Source: Eubacterium sp. (GTDB taxonomy: Bacteria > Bacillota > Clostridia > Oscillospirales > Acutalibacteraceae). From it: DNA of 64,000 bases. The position numbers were made by a program, and so were the translations under genes. Within the stretch, counting starts at the first letter, position 1. The number at the start of each line of letters is the position of its first letter. The DNA lies in NCBI GenBank assembly GCA_017450645.1, contig JAFSTE010000021.1, forward strand, positions 62,001 to 126,000, in the 5' to 3' direction. Of this stretch, positions 1-9,841 are shown piece by piece. The notes beneath the pieces were generated by a model. It saw nothing but the letters and a program-made list of their open reading frames with translations. It was not told the DNA's origin and did not search any database.

Positions 1-281
1 TCTTTTGGAAGAGAGAGCTTCTTTTTTTCTACCCTTACGCTGTCCTTGATTACATTAACGGTAGCGTCGGGCGCGATAAACGCGACCACATCAAGGTCGA
101 GGTCAATAAGCTCGTTAATCTTAATGATATCCTTAGAGCCTTTTTTACCCGACTTTGCGTTAGTGATAATCGCCACCTGACACGAAAGCTTAGAGAGATT
201 AAGGATTTCGTAAACCCTCATAGCCTTACCCGCCGGGATATGGTCGATAACATAACCGTTTTCGATAGAATCTATATTCAA
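1..281 (-). CDS. pyrI: Aspartate carbamoyltransferase regulatory chain PyrI (partial, cut by window edge)
   Basis: About 93 N-terminal residues of PyrI, the regulatory chain that binds nucleotide effectors and tunes PyrB in the cytoplasm. The start of the frame reads [20 protein letters not shown], matching the family's conserved [11 protein letters not shown] segment of the allosteric domain, and later [18 protein letters not shown]. The family is usually about 140-155 residues; the missing part would hold the zinc-binding domain that contacts PyrB, so its cysteines cannot be checked. The start is TTG: it has a GGGGTGA ribosome site about 8 nt upstream and overlaps the pyrB stop as TTGA, and no in-frame ATG fits. 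Last visible gene of the pyrimidine operon, translationally coupled to pyrB. Confidence 0.9.
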   Translation of the reverse strand, partial: MNIDSIENGYVIDHIPAGKAMRVYEILNLSKLSCQVAIITNAKSGKKGSKDIIKINELIDLDLDVVAFIAPDATVNVIKDSVRVEKKKLSLPK

Positions 282-1201
282 AGCAGCTCACCCCATTTCA
301 AAAGTGTGATTATAAGTGCCATACGGATATATTTTCCGTTGAGCGCCTGGATAAAATACTTAGCTCTTTCGTCGTCGTCAACCGCGGTTGTAATCTCGTT
401 CACACGCGGAAGCGGGTGCATAATGGTAAGCGACTTTTTAGCATTAGTGAGCTTATCAACATCGAGGATAAACGCGTCCTTATGCTTTAAATACTCCTCT
501 TCCGAGAAGAAGCGCTCGCGCTGAATACGCGTCATATAGAGTATATCAAGGTCGGGCATAGCAGCGTCCATATTCTCGATTTCAACATACTCGGCGCCGC
601 TCGGCTTTAATACATCGGTTTTAATGTACTCGGGCACGCTAAGCTCCTTAGGCGAGATAAGAACGAACTTAACATTGTTGTACCTGCACATCGCTTTGAT
701 GAGCGAATGCACCGTCCTTCCGAACTTTAAGTCGCCGCAAAGACCTACAGTCAGATTATCGAAAGTGCCTTTCTCGCGATATATTGTAAGCAGGTCGGTA
801 AGAGTCTGCGTCGGGTGCGCGTGACCGCCGTCGCCGGCGTTGATAATCGGAACGCCCGCCTTGTACGAAGCTACTCGCGGCGCTCCCTCGAGCGGGTGGC
901 GCATAGCGATAATATCCGCGTAGCAGGACACCATACGAACAGTGTCCTCAACGCTTTCACCCTTTGATGCAGAGGACGAAGCAGCTTCTGAGAAGCCGAG
1001 AACATTTCCGCCGAGCTCCATCATAGCAGCCTCGAACGAAAGTCGCGTTCTTGTACTCGGCTCAAAGAACAGCGTTGCAAGCTTTTTGCCGTCGCAGATA
1101 TGGGCGTACTTCTCGGGATTATCAATAATATCCATAGAGAGCTTAATCATATCGTCGATTTCGCCGAGGGTTAAATCGGTAGTGTCAAGTAAATGTCGCA
1201 T
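278..1201 (-). CDS. pyrB: Aspartate carbamoyltransferase catalytic chain PyrB
   Basis: Condenses carbamoyl phosphate with L-aspartate to carbamoyl-aspartate, the committed step of pyrimidine synthesis. The 307-residue length is standard. The carbamoyl-phosphate signature [13 protein letters not shown] lies at residues 45-57, MRHP near 100-103, [10 protein letters not shown] near 129-138, and [12 protein letters not shown] near 156-167. The ATG start has an AAGGAG site about 7 nt upstream and follows the pyrE stop by three bases. The 3' end overlaps the start of pyrI, so the catalytic and regulatory chains are probably made in matched amounts as the allosteric holoenzyme. Placement of pyrBI at the operon's end, far from pyrC, is worth noting, but every gene around it belongs to the same pathway. 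Confidence 0.97.
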   Translation of the reverse strand: MRHLLDTTDLTLGEIDDMIKLSMDIIDNPEKYAHICDGKKLATLFFEPSTRTRLSFEAAMMELGGNVLGFSEAASSSASKGESVEDTVRMVSCYADIIAMRHPLEGAPRVASYKAGVPIINAGDGGHAHPTQTLTDLLTIYREKGTFDNLTVGLCGDLKFGRTVHSLIKAMCRYNNVKFVLISPKELSVPEYIKTDVLKPSGAEYVEIENMDAAMPDLDILYMTRIQRERFFSEEEYLKHKDAFILDVDKLTNAKKSLTIMHPLPRVNEITTAVDDDERAKYFIQALNGKYIRMALIITLLKWGELL

Positions 1202-1204
1202 AAA

Positions 1205-1858
1205 CTACTCCTTAGCACCGTTTATTGATAGATAGTTTTTAATTCTATCTACATTTTCTTTGTTTTTATCGTCCTCTTCGAGGTATTCAATAATATCGTA
1301 AACATCGACTACGGAGTACACTGGGAAGCCGTATTCCTCCCCTACTTCAGCCATAGCCGACTTTTCGGTTTTGCCCTTTTCCTTACGGTCAACCATTACA
1401 AAGACTGCGCTAACCTTGGCGTTAAGGTTTTTAAGTATTTCCATACTCTCTCTTATAGCCGTACCGGCGGTTATAACATCCTCTACGATAACTATATCCT
1501 CGCCGTTATGCGGTACGAAGCCAACGAATACACCGCCTTCGCCGTGGTCCTTCTCCTCTTTTCTGTTAAAGAAAAACGGCACGTCAAGTCCGCCGTCAGC
1601 AAGCGCAACGGCTACCGAAACACTAATCGGAATACCCTTATATGCAGGTCCGTAAAGGACGCTTTTTTTATTGCCGAGCTGCTCAAAATATGCCTTTGCG
1701 TAAAACGAGCCGAGCTGCTTAATCTGCTCGCCCGTTTTGATGTCGCCCGCGTTTATAAAATAAGGGATTTTGCGTCCGCTCTTTGCGGTAAAGTCGCCGA
1801 ATTTAAGAACTCCGGCGCTCTCTAAAAACTTAATAAATTCTCTCTTATATTCCTGCAT
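1205..1858 (-). CDS. pyrE: Orotate phosphoribosyltransferase PyrE
   Basis: Transfers phosphoribose from PRPP to orotate, giving OMP, in the cytoplasm. It has 217 residues, normal for the family. The PRPP-binding signature DIVIVEDVITAGTA is at about residues 121-134 and the flexible catalytic loop KEEKDHGEGG at about 100-109; both are intact. The ATG start is preceded by AGGAGAATACT and lies 9 bases after the pyrF stop. In the operon it sits between pyrF and pyrB, so the two enzymes that turn orotate into UMP are adjacent, as expected for functional coupling. Confidence 0.96.
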   Translation of the reverse strand: MQEYKREFIKFLESAGVLKFGDFTAKSGRKIPYFINAGDIKTGEQIKQLGSFYAKAYFEQLGNKKSVLYGPAYKGIPISVSVAVALADGGLDVPFFFNRKEEKDHGEGGVFVGFVPHNGEDIVIVEDVITAGTAIRESMEILKNLNAKVSAVFVMVDRKEKGKTEKSAMAEVGEEYGFPVYSVVDVYDIIEYLEEDDKNKENVDRIKNYLSINGAKE

Positions 1859-1867
1859 AGTATTCTC

Positions 1868-2566
1868 CTAGCCGACAAACTCGTCAACACATCTTTTATA
1901 AGCTTTAACGGGGTCGTCCGCCTGAGTAATCGGGCGACCTACGACGATATAGTCAGAGCCTATCTCCTTAGCTTTAGCGGGGGTTGTAACCCTTACCTGG
2001 TCGCCGACCTCGCCGTCTGCAAAGCGAACGCCCGGCGTTACGGTTATAAAGTCGCATCCGCAGGCTGATTTAACCATACCCGCTTCAAGCGGCGAGCACA
2101 CTACTCCGTCAAGTCCCGCAGCCTTAGTGTTCTGAGCGTATTTAACAATCGCATCGTTAATCGCAGCGTTTATGAGAAGCTCGTTTTGCATTCTCTCCTC
2201 GCTCGTTGAAGTGAGCTGAGTTACGGCGATAAGTATCGGGCGAGTGCCGTCGGGACGGGTAAGCCCTTCAAGCGCAGCCTTCATCATATCAATAGTACCC
2301 GCAGCGTGCAGGTTAGTCATATCAACATCAAGCCCCGAAAGCACCGCCATAGACTTTTTAACAGTGTTCGGGATATCGTGCAGCTTCAAATCAAGAAAAA
2401 TCTTATGACCTCTCTTTTTAATCTCGCGAACTATTGAAGGTCCTTCGGCGTAAAAAAGCTCCATACCTATCTTTACGAACGGCTTAACATCGGTGAACTT
2501 GTCGAGGAACTCGAAGGTCTTTTGCGCGCTCTCAAAATCGCACGCTATAATTACATCCTTACCCAT
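1868..2566 (-). CDS. pyrF: Orotidine 5'-phosphate decarboxylase PyrF
   Basis: Decarboxylates OMP to UMP, the last step of the pathway. The 232-residue protein has the type 1 signature [13 protein letters not shown] at about residues 57-69, giving the catalytic Asp-Lys-Asp tetrad members D59, K61 and D64, plus the early substrate Asp10 and Lys32. The C-terminal phosphate-binding segment reads [12 protein letters not shown]. It starts inside the pyrD stop (TAATG, one-base overlap) with a TAGGAG ribosome site 12-14 nt upstream, so translation is coupled to pyrD. Confidence 0.96.
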   Translation of the reverse strand: MGKDVIIACDFESAQKTFEFLDKFTDVKPFVKIGMELFYAEGPSIVREIKKRGHKIFLDLKLHDIPNTVKKSMAVLSGLDVDMTNLHAAGTIDMMKAALEGLTRPDGTRPILIAVTQLTSTSEERMQNELLINAAINDAIVKYAQNTKAAGLDGVVCSPLEAGMVKSACGCDFITVTPGVRFADGEVGDQVRVTTPAKAKEIGSDYIVVGRPITQADDPVKAYKRCVDEFVG

Positions 2567-3477
2567 TATTCAACCACTCCTATTATATCAGAAATTTTAG
2601 TTATTCCAAGCTTTTCGCACTCATTGGGCAGCGCTTCGATAATCTCTTTACAAGCGCAGGGGTTAATGAGGTTAGCAGCGCCTACCTGAACGGCAGTAGC
2701 GCCCGCCATCATCATCTCTATAACATCCTTCGCGCTTGACACGCCGCCGCAGCCCATAACGGGAATATCACAAGCCTTAGCGACCTGATACACCATACGA
2801 ACAGCTACGGGAAATACTGCGTCGCCGCTGAAGCCGCCCATTTTATTAGCTATTACGGGCGTCCTGCGTTTAATATCTATACGCATACCAAGCAGCGTGT
2901 TAATAAGACAAATGCCGTCTGCACCCGCGTCCTCGCACGCCTTGGCGATGGACACGATATCGGTAACATTAGGGCTGAGCTTGATAAACACAGGCTTTGT
3001 AGTGACCGCCTTTACTGCACGCGTAACCTCTGCCGCAGCCTCGGGCGAAGTGCCGAAGCTCATACCGCCGCCGTGAACATTAGGGCAGGATACATTTACC
3101 TCTAAAATTCCGACCTGCTCCTCTTTATCGAGCAGCTCGCAGGTGTAGGCGTAGTCCTCTACCGAAAAGCCCGACACATTTGCGATAACCTTTTTACTAA
3201 AGTATTCCTTCATCTCGGGAAGTTCGTGTTCAATAACGTGATGCACGCCGGGATTTTGGAGTCCTACTGCGTTAATCATACCCATCTTACACTCTGCAAT
3301 ACGCGGTGTAGGGTTGCCGAAACGCGCGTCCTTAGTAGTTCCTTTAAACGAGAACGAGCCGAGAATATTTATATCATAATAATCCTTAAACTCCTTACCG
3401 AAGCCGAAGGTGCCCGAAGCGGGTACAACGGGGTTATCCATTTGCATACCGGCAAGGTTTACAGATAAATCTACCAT
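2566..3477 (-). CDS. pyrD: Dihydroorotate dehydrogenase class 1B catalytic subunit PyrD
   Basis: FMN enzyme that oxidises dihydroorotate to orotate in the cytoplasm. The 303-residue sequence starts in the family style ([10 protein letters not shown], then [13 protein letters not shown]) and carries NVSCPNV with the catalytic Cys at about residue 131, where class 1 enzymes use Cys rather than the Ser of class 2. The adjacent pyrK marks it as class 1B, which passes electrons to NAD+. It overlaps the 3' end of pyrK by 7 bases, and its ribosome site GGGAGG lies within the pyrK coding end, consistent with stoichiometric production of the two subunits. Confidence 0.96.
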   Translation of the reverse strand: MVDLSVNLAGMQMDNPVVPASGTFGFGKEFKDYYDINILGSFSFKGTTKDARFGNPTPRIAECKMGMINAVGLQNPGVHHVIEHELPEMKEYFSKKVIANVSGFSVEDYAYTCELLDKEEQVGILEVNVSCPNVHGGGMSFGTSPEAAAEVTRAVKAVTTKPVFIKLSPNVTDIVSIAKACEDAGADGICLINTLLGMRIDIKRRTPVIANKMGGFSGDAVFPVAVRMVYQVAKACDIPVMGCGGVSSAKDVIEMMMAGATAVQVGAANLINPCACKEIIEALPNECEKLGITKISDIIGVVE

Positions 3478-4187
3478 ACAATTTCCTCCCTGCGAAGTAC
3501 GGGACCGTCCTTACAGATGCGCTTGTAGCCGTCCTTTGTTTTGCACGAGCAGCCCATACACGCGCCGAAGCCGCAGCCCATACGCTCCTCGAAGCTGTAC
3601 TGACCGCTTGTGTTAACGGTGCTTTCGATAGCCTTGAACATCGGCATAGGACCGCAGGTGTAAAAGTAGTCGTACTCTACACCCTTCATAGCGTCGGATA
3701 CAAAGCCTTTAACGCCAAAGCTGCCGTCAACGGTAGTAACAAGCGTATCGCAGCCGAGCGCCTTAAACTCGTCGTAGTAAAAGACCTCGTCCTTAGTGTT
3801 AAAGCCGAGAATTACAGTAGGCTTCTTACCTTTTGCAATAAGCTCCTTAGTCAGCGTATAAAGCGGCGGCACGCCGACTCCTCCGCCGATAACAAGCGGC
3901 TTTGCACTCTCGGTTATATCGTAGCCGTTGCCGAGTCCTGCAAGGCAGTCAAGCTCCCCGCCCTCACTCAGAGTGCTCATATACTCGGTGCCTTCGCCGA
4001 CAACCTTATAGATAATCGTTATGCTGTTTTTATCGTAGTCGCAAATGGATATCGGTCGGCGCAGAAAGAAGCCGTCGAGCTTAATGTTTATAAACTGACC
4101 GGGGGCAGTGATTTCAGAAGTGTCGCCCTCTAAAATCATTTTATAAACATCCTTTGCAATTTTAGTGTTTAGCGTAATTTTATACAT
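3471..4187 (-). CDS. pyrK: Dihydroorotate dehydrogenase electron transfer subunit PyrK
   Basis: FAD and [2Fe-2S] subunit that carries electrons from PyrD FMN to NAD+. 238 residues. The flavin-binding RRPISICDYD lies at about residues 43-52, a glycine-rich nucleotide segment VIGGGVGVPPLY is mid-protein, and the C-terminal cluster ligands follow the family spacing: C205, C210, C213 and C225 (CGFGACMGC then C). The ATG follows the carB stop by 9 bases with AAGGAATAATT as ribosome site. Intact ligands indicate a working NAD+-linked dehydrogenase, suited to an anaerobe that cannot use quinones for this step. Confidence 0.96.
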   Translation of the reverse strand: MYKITLNTKIAKDVYKMILEGDTSEITAPGQFINIKLDGFFLRRPISICDYDKNSITIIYKVVGEGTEYMSTLSEGGELDCLAGLGNGYDITESAKPLVIGGGVGVPPLYTLTKELIAKGKKPTVILGFNTKDEVFYYDEFKALGCDTLVTTVDGSFGVKGFVSDAMKGVEYDYFYTCGPMPMFKAIESTVNTSGQYSFEERMGCGFGACMGCSCKTKDGYKRICKDGPVLRREEIVW

Positions 4188-4196
4188 AATTATTCC

Positions 4197-7100
4197 TTAT
4201 TCGGCGTCGATGGTGGATACGCCGAGTGTGATTTCCTCAAGCACATCAAGCAGTACCTTAACCGTATCGAGCGAGGTAAACATTGTAACATTATTATCAA
4301 CCGCAGCACGACGGATTGACGAGCCGTCGGAATGTGAATCGCCCGCGTTAATATCAATAGTATTTATAACATAAGCTATATGTCCCTGGCGAAGCGCCAT
4401 AAGGATTTCGTCGCTCTCGTCGGCTGTGAGCTTGTGGCGAAGTCTTGTTCTGATACCGTGCGCCTTTAGGTACTTTGCGGTACCCTCGGTAGCTTCGATA
4501 TTAAAGCCGAGGTCGTAAAAGCGCTTAATCAGCGGCAGCGCGGTCGGCTTGTCGTTATCGGCGATAGTTGCAAGCACTGTACCGTAGTTTGCAACATTCA
4601 TACCCGACGCCTGAATAGCCTTATAAAGCGCTCTTGTAAGGCTCTTGTCGTAGCCGATAGCTTCGCCCGTAGACTTCATTTCGGGTGAAAGGTAGGTGTC
4701 CATACCCTTAAGTTTACTAAAAGAGAACGCAGGCGCTTTAACATACCAGCGCTCTTTTTCTTTAGGATAAACCTCGGTGTATCCCTGCTCCTTGAGCGAG
4801 TGACCGAGAATAACCTGAGTTGCGATATGCGCCATAGGAACTGAGGTCGCTTTTGACAAAAACGGAACAGTTCTTGACGAGCGCGGATTTACCTCGATAA
4901 CATAAACATCGTCGTTATCGTCCGCGATAAACTGAATATTATATAGACCTACGATACCGATAGCTCTGCCGAGTTTGACAGTGTAGTCGAGGATTTTGTC
5001 CTTGACAGCCTTTGACACCGAGAAGGTCGGATATACCGAAATACTGTCGCCCGAGTGAACGCCCGTACGCTCAACGTGCTCCATAATACCCGGAACAAAC
5101 ACATCCTCGCCGTCGCAGATTGCGTCGACCTCGAGCTCCTTACCCATAATGTATTTATCAACGAGTACGGGCTGTTCGGTGTTGATTTCAACAGCGGTTT
5201 GAAGGTAATGCCTCAGCGACTCCTCGTTAGCGACAATCTGCATAGCGCGACCGCCCAAAACGAAGCTCGGTCTTACAAGAACGGGATAGCCGATATTATT
5301 AGCGACCTTAACGCCCTCTTCGATATTAGTAACCGCAAGACCTGTAGGCTGCGGAATACCGAGCTCGCTCATAATCTTTTCAAACGAGTCTCTGTTCTCC
5401 GCTCTGTCGATAGCTATAACATCCGTACCGATAATCTTAACGCCGAGCGCGTCAAGCGGCGGTGCAAGGTTAATAGCGGTCTGACCGCCGAGTGAAACTA
5501 CGATACCGAGCGGATTTTCAAGCTCGATAATATTCATAACGTCCTCAACCGTCAGCGGCTCGAAATAGAGCTTGTCCGAGGTTGTGTAGTCGGTCGAAAC
5601 GGTTTCGGGGTTATTGTTAATAATAATCGCTTCGTAGCCCGCGTCGCGTATAGACCAGATTGCGTGGACGGTTGAGTAGTCGAACTCAACGCCCTGACCG
5701 ATACGGATAGGACCTGAGCCGAGCACGATAATCTTCTTTTTATCGCTGATTAACGACTCGTTCTCCTCCTCGTAGGTTGAGTAGAAATACGGTACATACG
5801 AGTCAAACTCGGACGCGCAGGTATCAATCATTTTATATACGGGGAAAATGCGGTTATCTTTTCTTAGTTTAAACACCTCAGCCTCGGTCATATTCCAGAC
5901 TGAGCCGATAAACTTATCCGAAACGCCCATCTTTTTAGCGTCTTTAAGTGTCTGAATATCGCCGACATTTTCCTTAAGCTCGGTTTCAAACTCGACTATT
6001 TTTTTGAACTTATCGAGGAAGAACATATCAATCTTAGTGGCGTTATACATCATATTCAGGTCAGCGCCGAGTCGGATAAGCTGAGCGATAGCAAAGAGCC
6101 TGTCGTCAGTACCTGTTTTGATATACTTCATTAGCTCGTCTTCAGTAAAGTCGTCGAACTTTTTATCGTAGAGGTGGCATACGCCGGTTTCAAGCGAGCG
6201 TATAGCCTTAAGCAGCGACTCCTCCATAGTTCTGCCGATTGCCATAACCTCGCCCGTAGCCTTCATCTGAGTATTAAGCGTGTTATTAGCGTCCGCGAAT
6301 TTATCAAACGGGAAGCGCGCAATCTTAGAAACAACATAGTCGAGAGTCGGCTCGAACGACGCGGGAGTGTTAGCTATCTGTATTTCGTCGAGGTGCATAC
6401 CCACAGCGATTTTGGCGCTTACCCTTGCAATCGGGTAGCCCGACGCCTTTGACGCGAGCGCGGACGAGCGAGATACACGCGGGTTTACCTCTATAAGATA
6501 GTATTGAAACGATAGCGGGTCGAGCGCAAACTGAACGTTACAGCCGCCCTCTATTTCGAGTTCTCTAATAATCTTAAGCGCAGAGTCGCGTAGCATATGA
6601 TACTCTTTATTTGTAAGTGTTTGCGAGGGTGCTACAACAACCGAGTCACCGGTGTGAACGCCTACGGGGTCGATATTTTCCATATTACAGATGGTGATGG
6701 CGGTGTCGTTAGCGTCACGCATAACCTCGTACTCAATCTCTTTATATCCCTTAATTGACTTTTCGACAAGCACCTGATTTACGGGCGAGAGCGCAAGAGC
6801 ATTTTTGAGCATAATGCGGCACTCCTCTTCGTCGTCGGCAAATCCGCCGCCCGTTCCGCCGAGTGTGAACGCAGGGCGAAGCACAACGGGATAACCGATT
6901 TCCTCCGCTGCCTTTAAGCCTTCCTCGAGCGAGTTTGCAATCTCGCTAGGGAGCACAGGCTCGCCGAGAGTTTCGCAAAGCTCCTTAAACAGCTCTCTGT
7001 CCTCTGCCCTCTCGATAGCTTCAAAGCTCGTGCCAAGTATCTCTACATCGCACTCCTCGAGTATGCCCTTTTTAGCAAGCTGTACTGCAAGGTTTAAACC

Positions 7101-7382
7101 TGTCTGTCCGCCGAGCGACGGAAGAATTGCGTCGGGTCTTTCGTGGCGGATAATACGCGCTACATATTCAAGAGTCAGCGGCTCCATATAAACCTTGTCG
7201 GCAATATCGGTGTCTGTCATTATGGTAGCGGGGTTAGAGTTTATAAGCACAACCTCGTAACCCTCTTCGCGAAGAGCGAGACACGCCTGAGTACCCGAGT
7301 AGTCAAACTCGGCAGCCTGTCCGATAACGATAGGACCAGAGCCGATTACAAGCACCTTGTGAATATCGGTTCTCTTTGGCAT
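4197..7382 (-). CDS. carB: Carbamoyl-phosphate synthase large subunit CarB
   Basis: Makes carbamoyl phosphate from bicarbonate, ammonia released by CarA, and two ATP. About 1061 residues with the duplicated ATP-grasp layout: the first half opens [20 protein letters not shown] and the second repeats the pattern as [20 protein letters not shown] near residue 550. A C-terminal MGS-like allosteric region follows ([20 protein letters not shown]). The start is placed at the ATG at 7382, not the GTG nine bases upstream: it gives the family's standard N-terminus and leaves about 10 nt after AAAGGAG, whereas the GTG would sit almost on that site. It starts one base after carA stops. With pyrB and pyrC in the operon, its product is mainly for pyrimidines. 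Confidence 0.97.
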   Translation of the reverse strand: MPKRTDIHKVLVIGSGPIVIGQAAEFDYSGTQACLALREEGYEVVLINSNPATIMTDTDIADKVYMEPLTLEYVARIIRHERPDAILPSLGGQTGLNLAVQLAKKGILEECDVEILGTSFEAIERAEDRELFKELCETLGEPVLPSEIANSLEEGLKAAEEIGYPVVLRPAFTLGGTGGGFADDEEECRIMLKNALALSPVNQVLVEKSIKGYKEIEYEVMRDANDTAITICNMENIDPVGVHTGDSVVVAPSQTLTNKEYHMLRDSALKIIRELEIEGGCNVQFALDPLSFQYYLIEVNPRVSRSSALASKASGYPIARVSAKIAVGMHLDEIQIANTPASFEPTLDYVVSKIARFPFDKFADANNTLNTQMKATGEVMAIGRTMEESLLKAIRSLETGVCHLYDKKFDDFTEDELMKYIKTGTDDRLFAIAQLIRLGADLNMMYNATKIDMFFLDKFKKIVEFETELKENVGDIQTLKDAKKMGVSDKFIGSVWNMTEAEVFKLRKDNRIFPVYKMIDTCASEFDSYVPYFYSTYEEENESLISDKKKIIVLGSGPIRIGQGVEFDYSTVHAIWSIRDAGYEAIIINNNPETVSTDYTTSDKLYFEPLTVEDVMNIIELENPLGIVVSLGGQTAINLAPPLDALGVKIIGTDVIAIDRAENRDSFEKIMSELGIPQPTGLAVTNIEEGVKVANNIGYPVLVRPSFVLGGRAMQIVANEESLRHYLQTAVEINTEQPVLVDKYIMGKELEVDAICDGEDVFVPGIMEHVERTGVHSGDSISVYPTFSVSKAVKDKILDYTVKLGRAIGIVGLYNIQFIADDNDDVYVIEVNPRSSRTVPFLSKATSVPMAHIATQVILGHSLKEQGYTEVYPKEKERWYVKAPAFSFSKLKGMDTYLSPEMKSTGEAIGYDKSLTRALYKAIQASGMNVANYGTVLATIADNDKPTALPLIKRFYDLGFNIEATEGTAKYLKAHGIRTRLRHKLTADESDEILMALRQGHIAYVINTIDINAGDSHSDGSSIRRAAVDNNVTMFTSLDTVKVLLDVLEEITLGVSTIDAE

Positions 7383-7383
7383 A

Positions 7384-8472
7384 TTACTCACTCTCCTTTC
7401 TCATAAGCTCAATAAATTTGTCAAACAGATACGCGCTGTCCTGCGGTCCCGGTGCTGACTCGGGGTGATACTGCACCGAAAAGAGCTTATTTTGTACAGA
7501 CTCAACGCCCTCTGCGGTATTATCAAGGAGGTTTTTATGAGTCATTGTAAGCTCTGTACCTTCGAGAGACCCGGAGTCAACGGCGTACGAATGGTTTTGG
7601 GAAGTAATCTCAATCTTACCCGTTTTCATATTCATAACGGGGTGATTTCCGCCCCTGTGACCGAACTTCATTTTAAATGTCTTTGCGCCGAGCGCGAGCG
7701 AAATCATCTGATGTCCAAGGCAAATACCGAATATCGGGAGCTTACCCTTAAGCTCGCGAACGACATTAATAACGGTCTGTACATCCTCGGGGTTACCCGG
7801 ACCGTTAGAGAGGAAAAGTCCGTCGGGTTTAAGCTTTAATATCTCCTCCGCGGTTATATCGTGAGGTACTACGGTAACATTACAGCCACGCTCGTTTAGT
7901 TTGCGGATAATGTTCAGCTTAATTCCGCAGTCGATTGCAACAACATCGTATTTATGGTTAGGAGTTCGTGAATACCAGCGCTTTTTGCACGACACGCGGG
8001 ATACCATATCAGTTGGGATTTCGTACTCGCGCACTTCTTTAAGCGCTTCCTCATACGGCTTGTCGTAGTCGCAAATCATAACCTTCTGGCTGCCCTCGTC
8101 GCGGATTATGCGCGTAATCATACGAGTGTCAACGCCGTAAATTGCGGGGATGCCGTACTCGTCGAGCACTTCCGAAAGCGTCTTGGTATATCTGAAGTTA
8201 GACGGAACATCGTTGTATTCCCTTACAATAAGACCGCCCATTGTAAGCACTCGGGTTTCGTAATCCTCGTCGGTTACGCCGTAGTTACCGATAAGCGGGT
8301 AGGTCATACAAACCATCTGGTCGGTATACGAGGGGTCGGAAATAATCTCCTGATAACCAACCATCGAGGTATTGAAAACTATTTCGTTTATCGCGGTTTT
8401 ATCTGCGCCGAAGCCCCAGCCGCAAAACTCCTTGCCGTTTTCGAGCACAATTTTTTTATTAAAGGGTTGCAT
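7384..8472 (-). CDS. carA: Carbamoyl-phosphate synthase small (glutaminase) subunit CarA
   Basis: Hydrolyses glutamine and channels ammonia to CarB. 362 residues. The N-terminal CarA domain is followed by a class I glutamine amidotransferase domain with nucleophile C251 in FGICLGHQM and partners H336 and E338 in [10 protein letters not shown]. The start is set at 8472 (MQPFNKK...), where AAAGGAGA lies 8 nt upstream; a longer frame upstream runs through the 3' end of pyrC and does not resemble the family. The gene therefore overlaps pyrC by 14 bases and is the second gene of the operon. Confidence 0.97.
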   Translation of the reverse strand: MQPFNKKIVLENGKEFCGWGFGADKTAINEIVFNTSMVGYQEIISDPSYTDQMVCMTYPLIGNYGVTDEDYETRVLTMGGLIVREYNDVPSNFRYTKTLSEVLDEYGIPAIYGVDTRMITRIIRDEGSQKVMICDYDKPYEEALKEVREYEIPTDMVSRVSCKKRWYSRTPNHKYDVVAIDCGIKLNIIRKLNERGCNVTVVPHDITAEEILKLKPDGLFLSNGPGNPEDVQTVINVVRELKGKLPIFGICLGHQMISLALGAKTFKMKFGHRGGNHPVMNMKTGKIEITSQNHSYAVDSGSLEGTELTMTHKNLLDNTAEGVESVQNKLFSVQYHPESAPGPQDSAYLFDKFIELMRKESE

Positions 8473-9727
8473 ACACGATTTCTCCTTTGAAAATTGTAAG
8501 TGTATTTTGTGAACAGACCGTATCGCCTGCAAAGGGCGTAGCCCTGCCTTTTGACACAAATTCGTCGGGGTTGACGGTCCATTTTGTATTTAAATCCAGT
8601 AGCGCTAAGTCAGCCGCCTCGCCGACTTCAATCCTACCGCCGCCAAGTGAGAATATCTCGCGCGGTTTAACGCTCATCATATTTATAAGCTTTTCGAGCG
8701 TTATTACGCCCGTTTTAACAAGCTTAGTGTAAAGCACGGGAAACGCCGTTTCAAGCCCTACTATACCCATAGCTGAGCCTGCAAGCCCCTTAGCCTTCTC
8801 CTCTTCAGAGTGCGGCGCGTGGTCGGTCGCGATAACATCTATCGTGCCGTCGAGCACACCCTCGAGAAGCGCCTGCCTGTCCTCTTTTGCGCGAAGCGGA
8901 GGGTTCATCTTAAAGCGCCCGTCCTCCTGCAAATCCTCGTCGCAAAGGGTTAAGTAGTGTGGCGCTGTTTCGCAGGTTACTTTGACTCCTCTCGCCTTTG
9001 CCTGCCTTATAATCTCTACGCTCTCTTTAGTCGAGATATGGCACACATGGTACTGACAGCCCGTTTCTTCGGCAAGGCGGCAGTCGCGCTCAATCTGCGC
9101 CCACTCGCTCTCGGAGCAGATACCCTTGTGGTTTTGCGCTTTTGCATACTCGCCGTCGTGGATGTAGCCGCCGTTTAAAAGCTCGTTCACTTCGCAGTGA
9201 GCGGATATAATCTTGCCGAGTTTTGCGCACTTCTGCATAGCAAGACGCATATCGTTTTCACCCTGCACGCCGCAGCCGTCGTCCGAAAAGCCGACAGCAA
9301 GATTTTTAAGCGCGTCAAAATCAACAAGCTCGCCCTCGCCCTTTCTGCCCTTTGTGATAGAAGCAAACGGGAACACATCAATAACCGCGTCGCGTTTAAT
9401 AATATCAAGCTGAGCGTTAATGCCCTCAACACTATCGGGTACGGGGTTAACATTAGGCATTGTGCAAAGCGCGGTGTAGCCCGCCTTCGCCCCTGCGCGA
9501 GTTCCGCAGTAAATCGTTTCTTTATAAGAAAAACCCGGCTCGCGAAGATGAACATGAACATCTGCGAAAGCCGGAATTAAATACTTATCCTGTGCGTCAA
9601 TAACGGTGTCGGCACTATTAGAAATGGAAACACCAATAGCGGCAATTCTGCCACCGTCGATAAGCACATCATTTTTTATAAATCCATCGCCTTTAAAGAC
9701 ATATGCGTTTTTAACTAAAATACTCAT
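8459..9727 (-). CDS. pyrC: Dihydroorotase PyrC
   Basis: Zinc enzyme that cyclises carbamoyl-aspartate to dihydroorotate. 422 residues, the length of the longer bacterial class. The metal motif DVHVHLREPG is at about residues 56-65 (H58, H60), with further metal-site signatures CHIST, CETAPHYL and ATDHAPHS in order. First gene of the operon. Its ribosome site is only AAAGGG, 9 nt before the ATG, and sits inside a small hairpin at the very 5' end of the predicted transcript (listed separately). That arrangement suggests control of translation by the choice of transcription start. Confidence 0.96.
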   Translation of the reverse strand: MSILVKNAYVFKGDGFIKNDVLIDGGRIAAIGVSISNSADTVIDAQDKYLIPAFADVHVHLREPGFSYKETIYCGTRAGAKAGYTALCTMPNVNPVPDSVEGINAQLDIIKRDAVIDVFPFASITKGRKGEGELVDFDALKNLAVGFSDDGCGVQGENDMRLAMQKCAKLGKIISAHCEVNELLNGGYIHDGEYAKAQNHKGICSESEWAQIERDCRLAEETGCQYHVCHISTKESVEIIRQAKARGVKVTCETAPHYLTLCDEDLQEDGRFKMNPPLRAKEDRQALLEGVLDGTIDVIATDHAPHSEEEKAKGLAGSAMGIVGLETAFPVLYTKLVKTGVITLEKLINMMSVKPREIFSLGGGRIEVGEAADLALLDLNTKWTVNPDEFVSKGRATPFAGDTVCSQNTLTIFKGEIVYATL

Positions 9728-9736
9728 AAGCGCACG

Positions 9737-9746
9737 CCCTTTCGGG
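9737..9746 (-). promoter_or_regulatory. CCC-GAAA-GGG leader hairpin masking the pyrC ribosome site
   Basis: The predicted 5' end of the pyr mRNA reads CCCGAAAGGG then CGTGCGCTT and the pyrC ATG. Three C-G pairs closed by a GNRA-type GAAA loop form only if transcription begins at one of the C residues (9746-9744). Starting at the next base, G at 9743, removes the 5' arm and frees AAAGGG, the only ribosome site. These bases lie 6-9 nt after the -10 box, exactly where initiation is expected. This matches the known CTP-sensitive start switching of enterobacterial pyrC and pyrD. Sequence layout is seen; the mechanism is inferred. Confidence 0.55.
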
Positions 9747-9751
9747 ATTAT

Positions 9752-9780
9752 ATTATATAATATATACTCCTATTAGTCAA
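9752..9780 (-). promoter_or_regulatory. Sigma-A type promoter of the pyr operon
   Basis: TTGACT (9775-9780), a 17-bp spacer, and TATAAT (9752-9757) on the minus strand: near-perfect consensus. Predicted initiation falls on the CCC/G bases at 9746-9743, giving a leader of about 20 nt. There is no room for a PyrR attenuator or riboswitch, so any pyrimidine control must act at initiation or translation. Confidence 0.82.
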
Positions 9781-9809
9781 CAAGAAAATATGTATAAACT
9801 TATAATAAA

Positions 9810-9836
9810 ACAAGGTGCAATTTGCTTGCACCTTGT
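9810..9836 (-). terminator. Intrinsic terminator after glmS
   Basis: An 11-bp perfect stem (ACAAGGTGCAA pairing with TTGCACCTTGT) with a 5-nt loop begins 5 bases after the glmS stop codon and is followed on the minus strand by TTTATTATA. It separates glmS from the pyr promoter just downstream. Confidence 0.85.
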
Positions 9837-9841
9837 ACAAA

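Noticed and set aside
9728..9751. A PyrR attenuator or uracil riboswitch ahead of pyrC
   Set aside because: The leader is about 20 nt, too short for terminator/antiterminator folding, and no PyrR-binding loop sequence is present.
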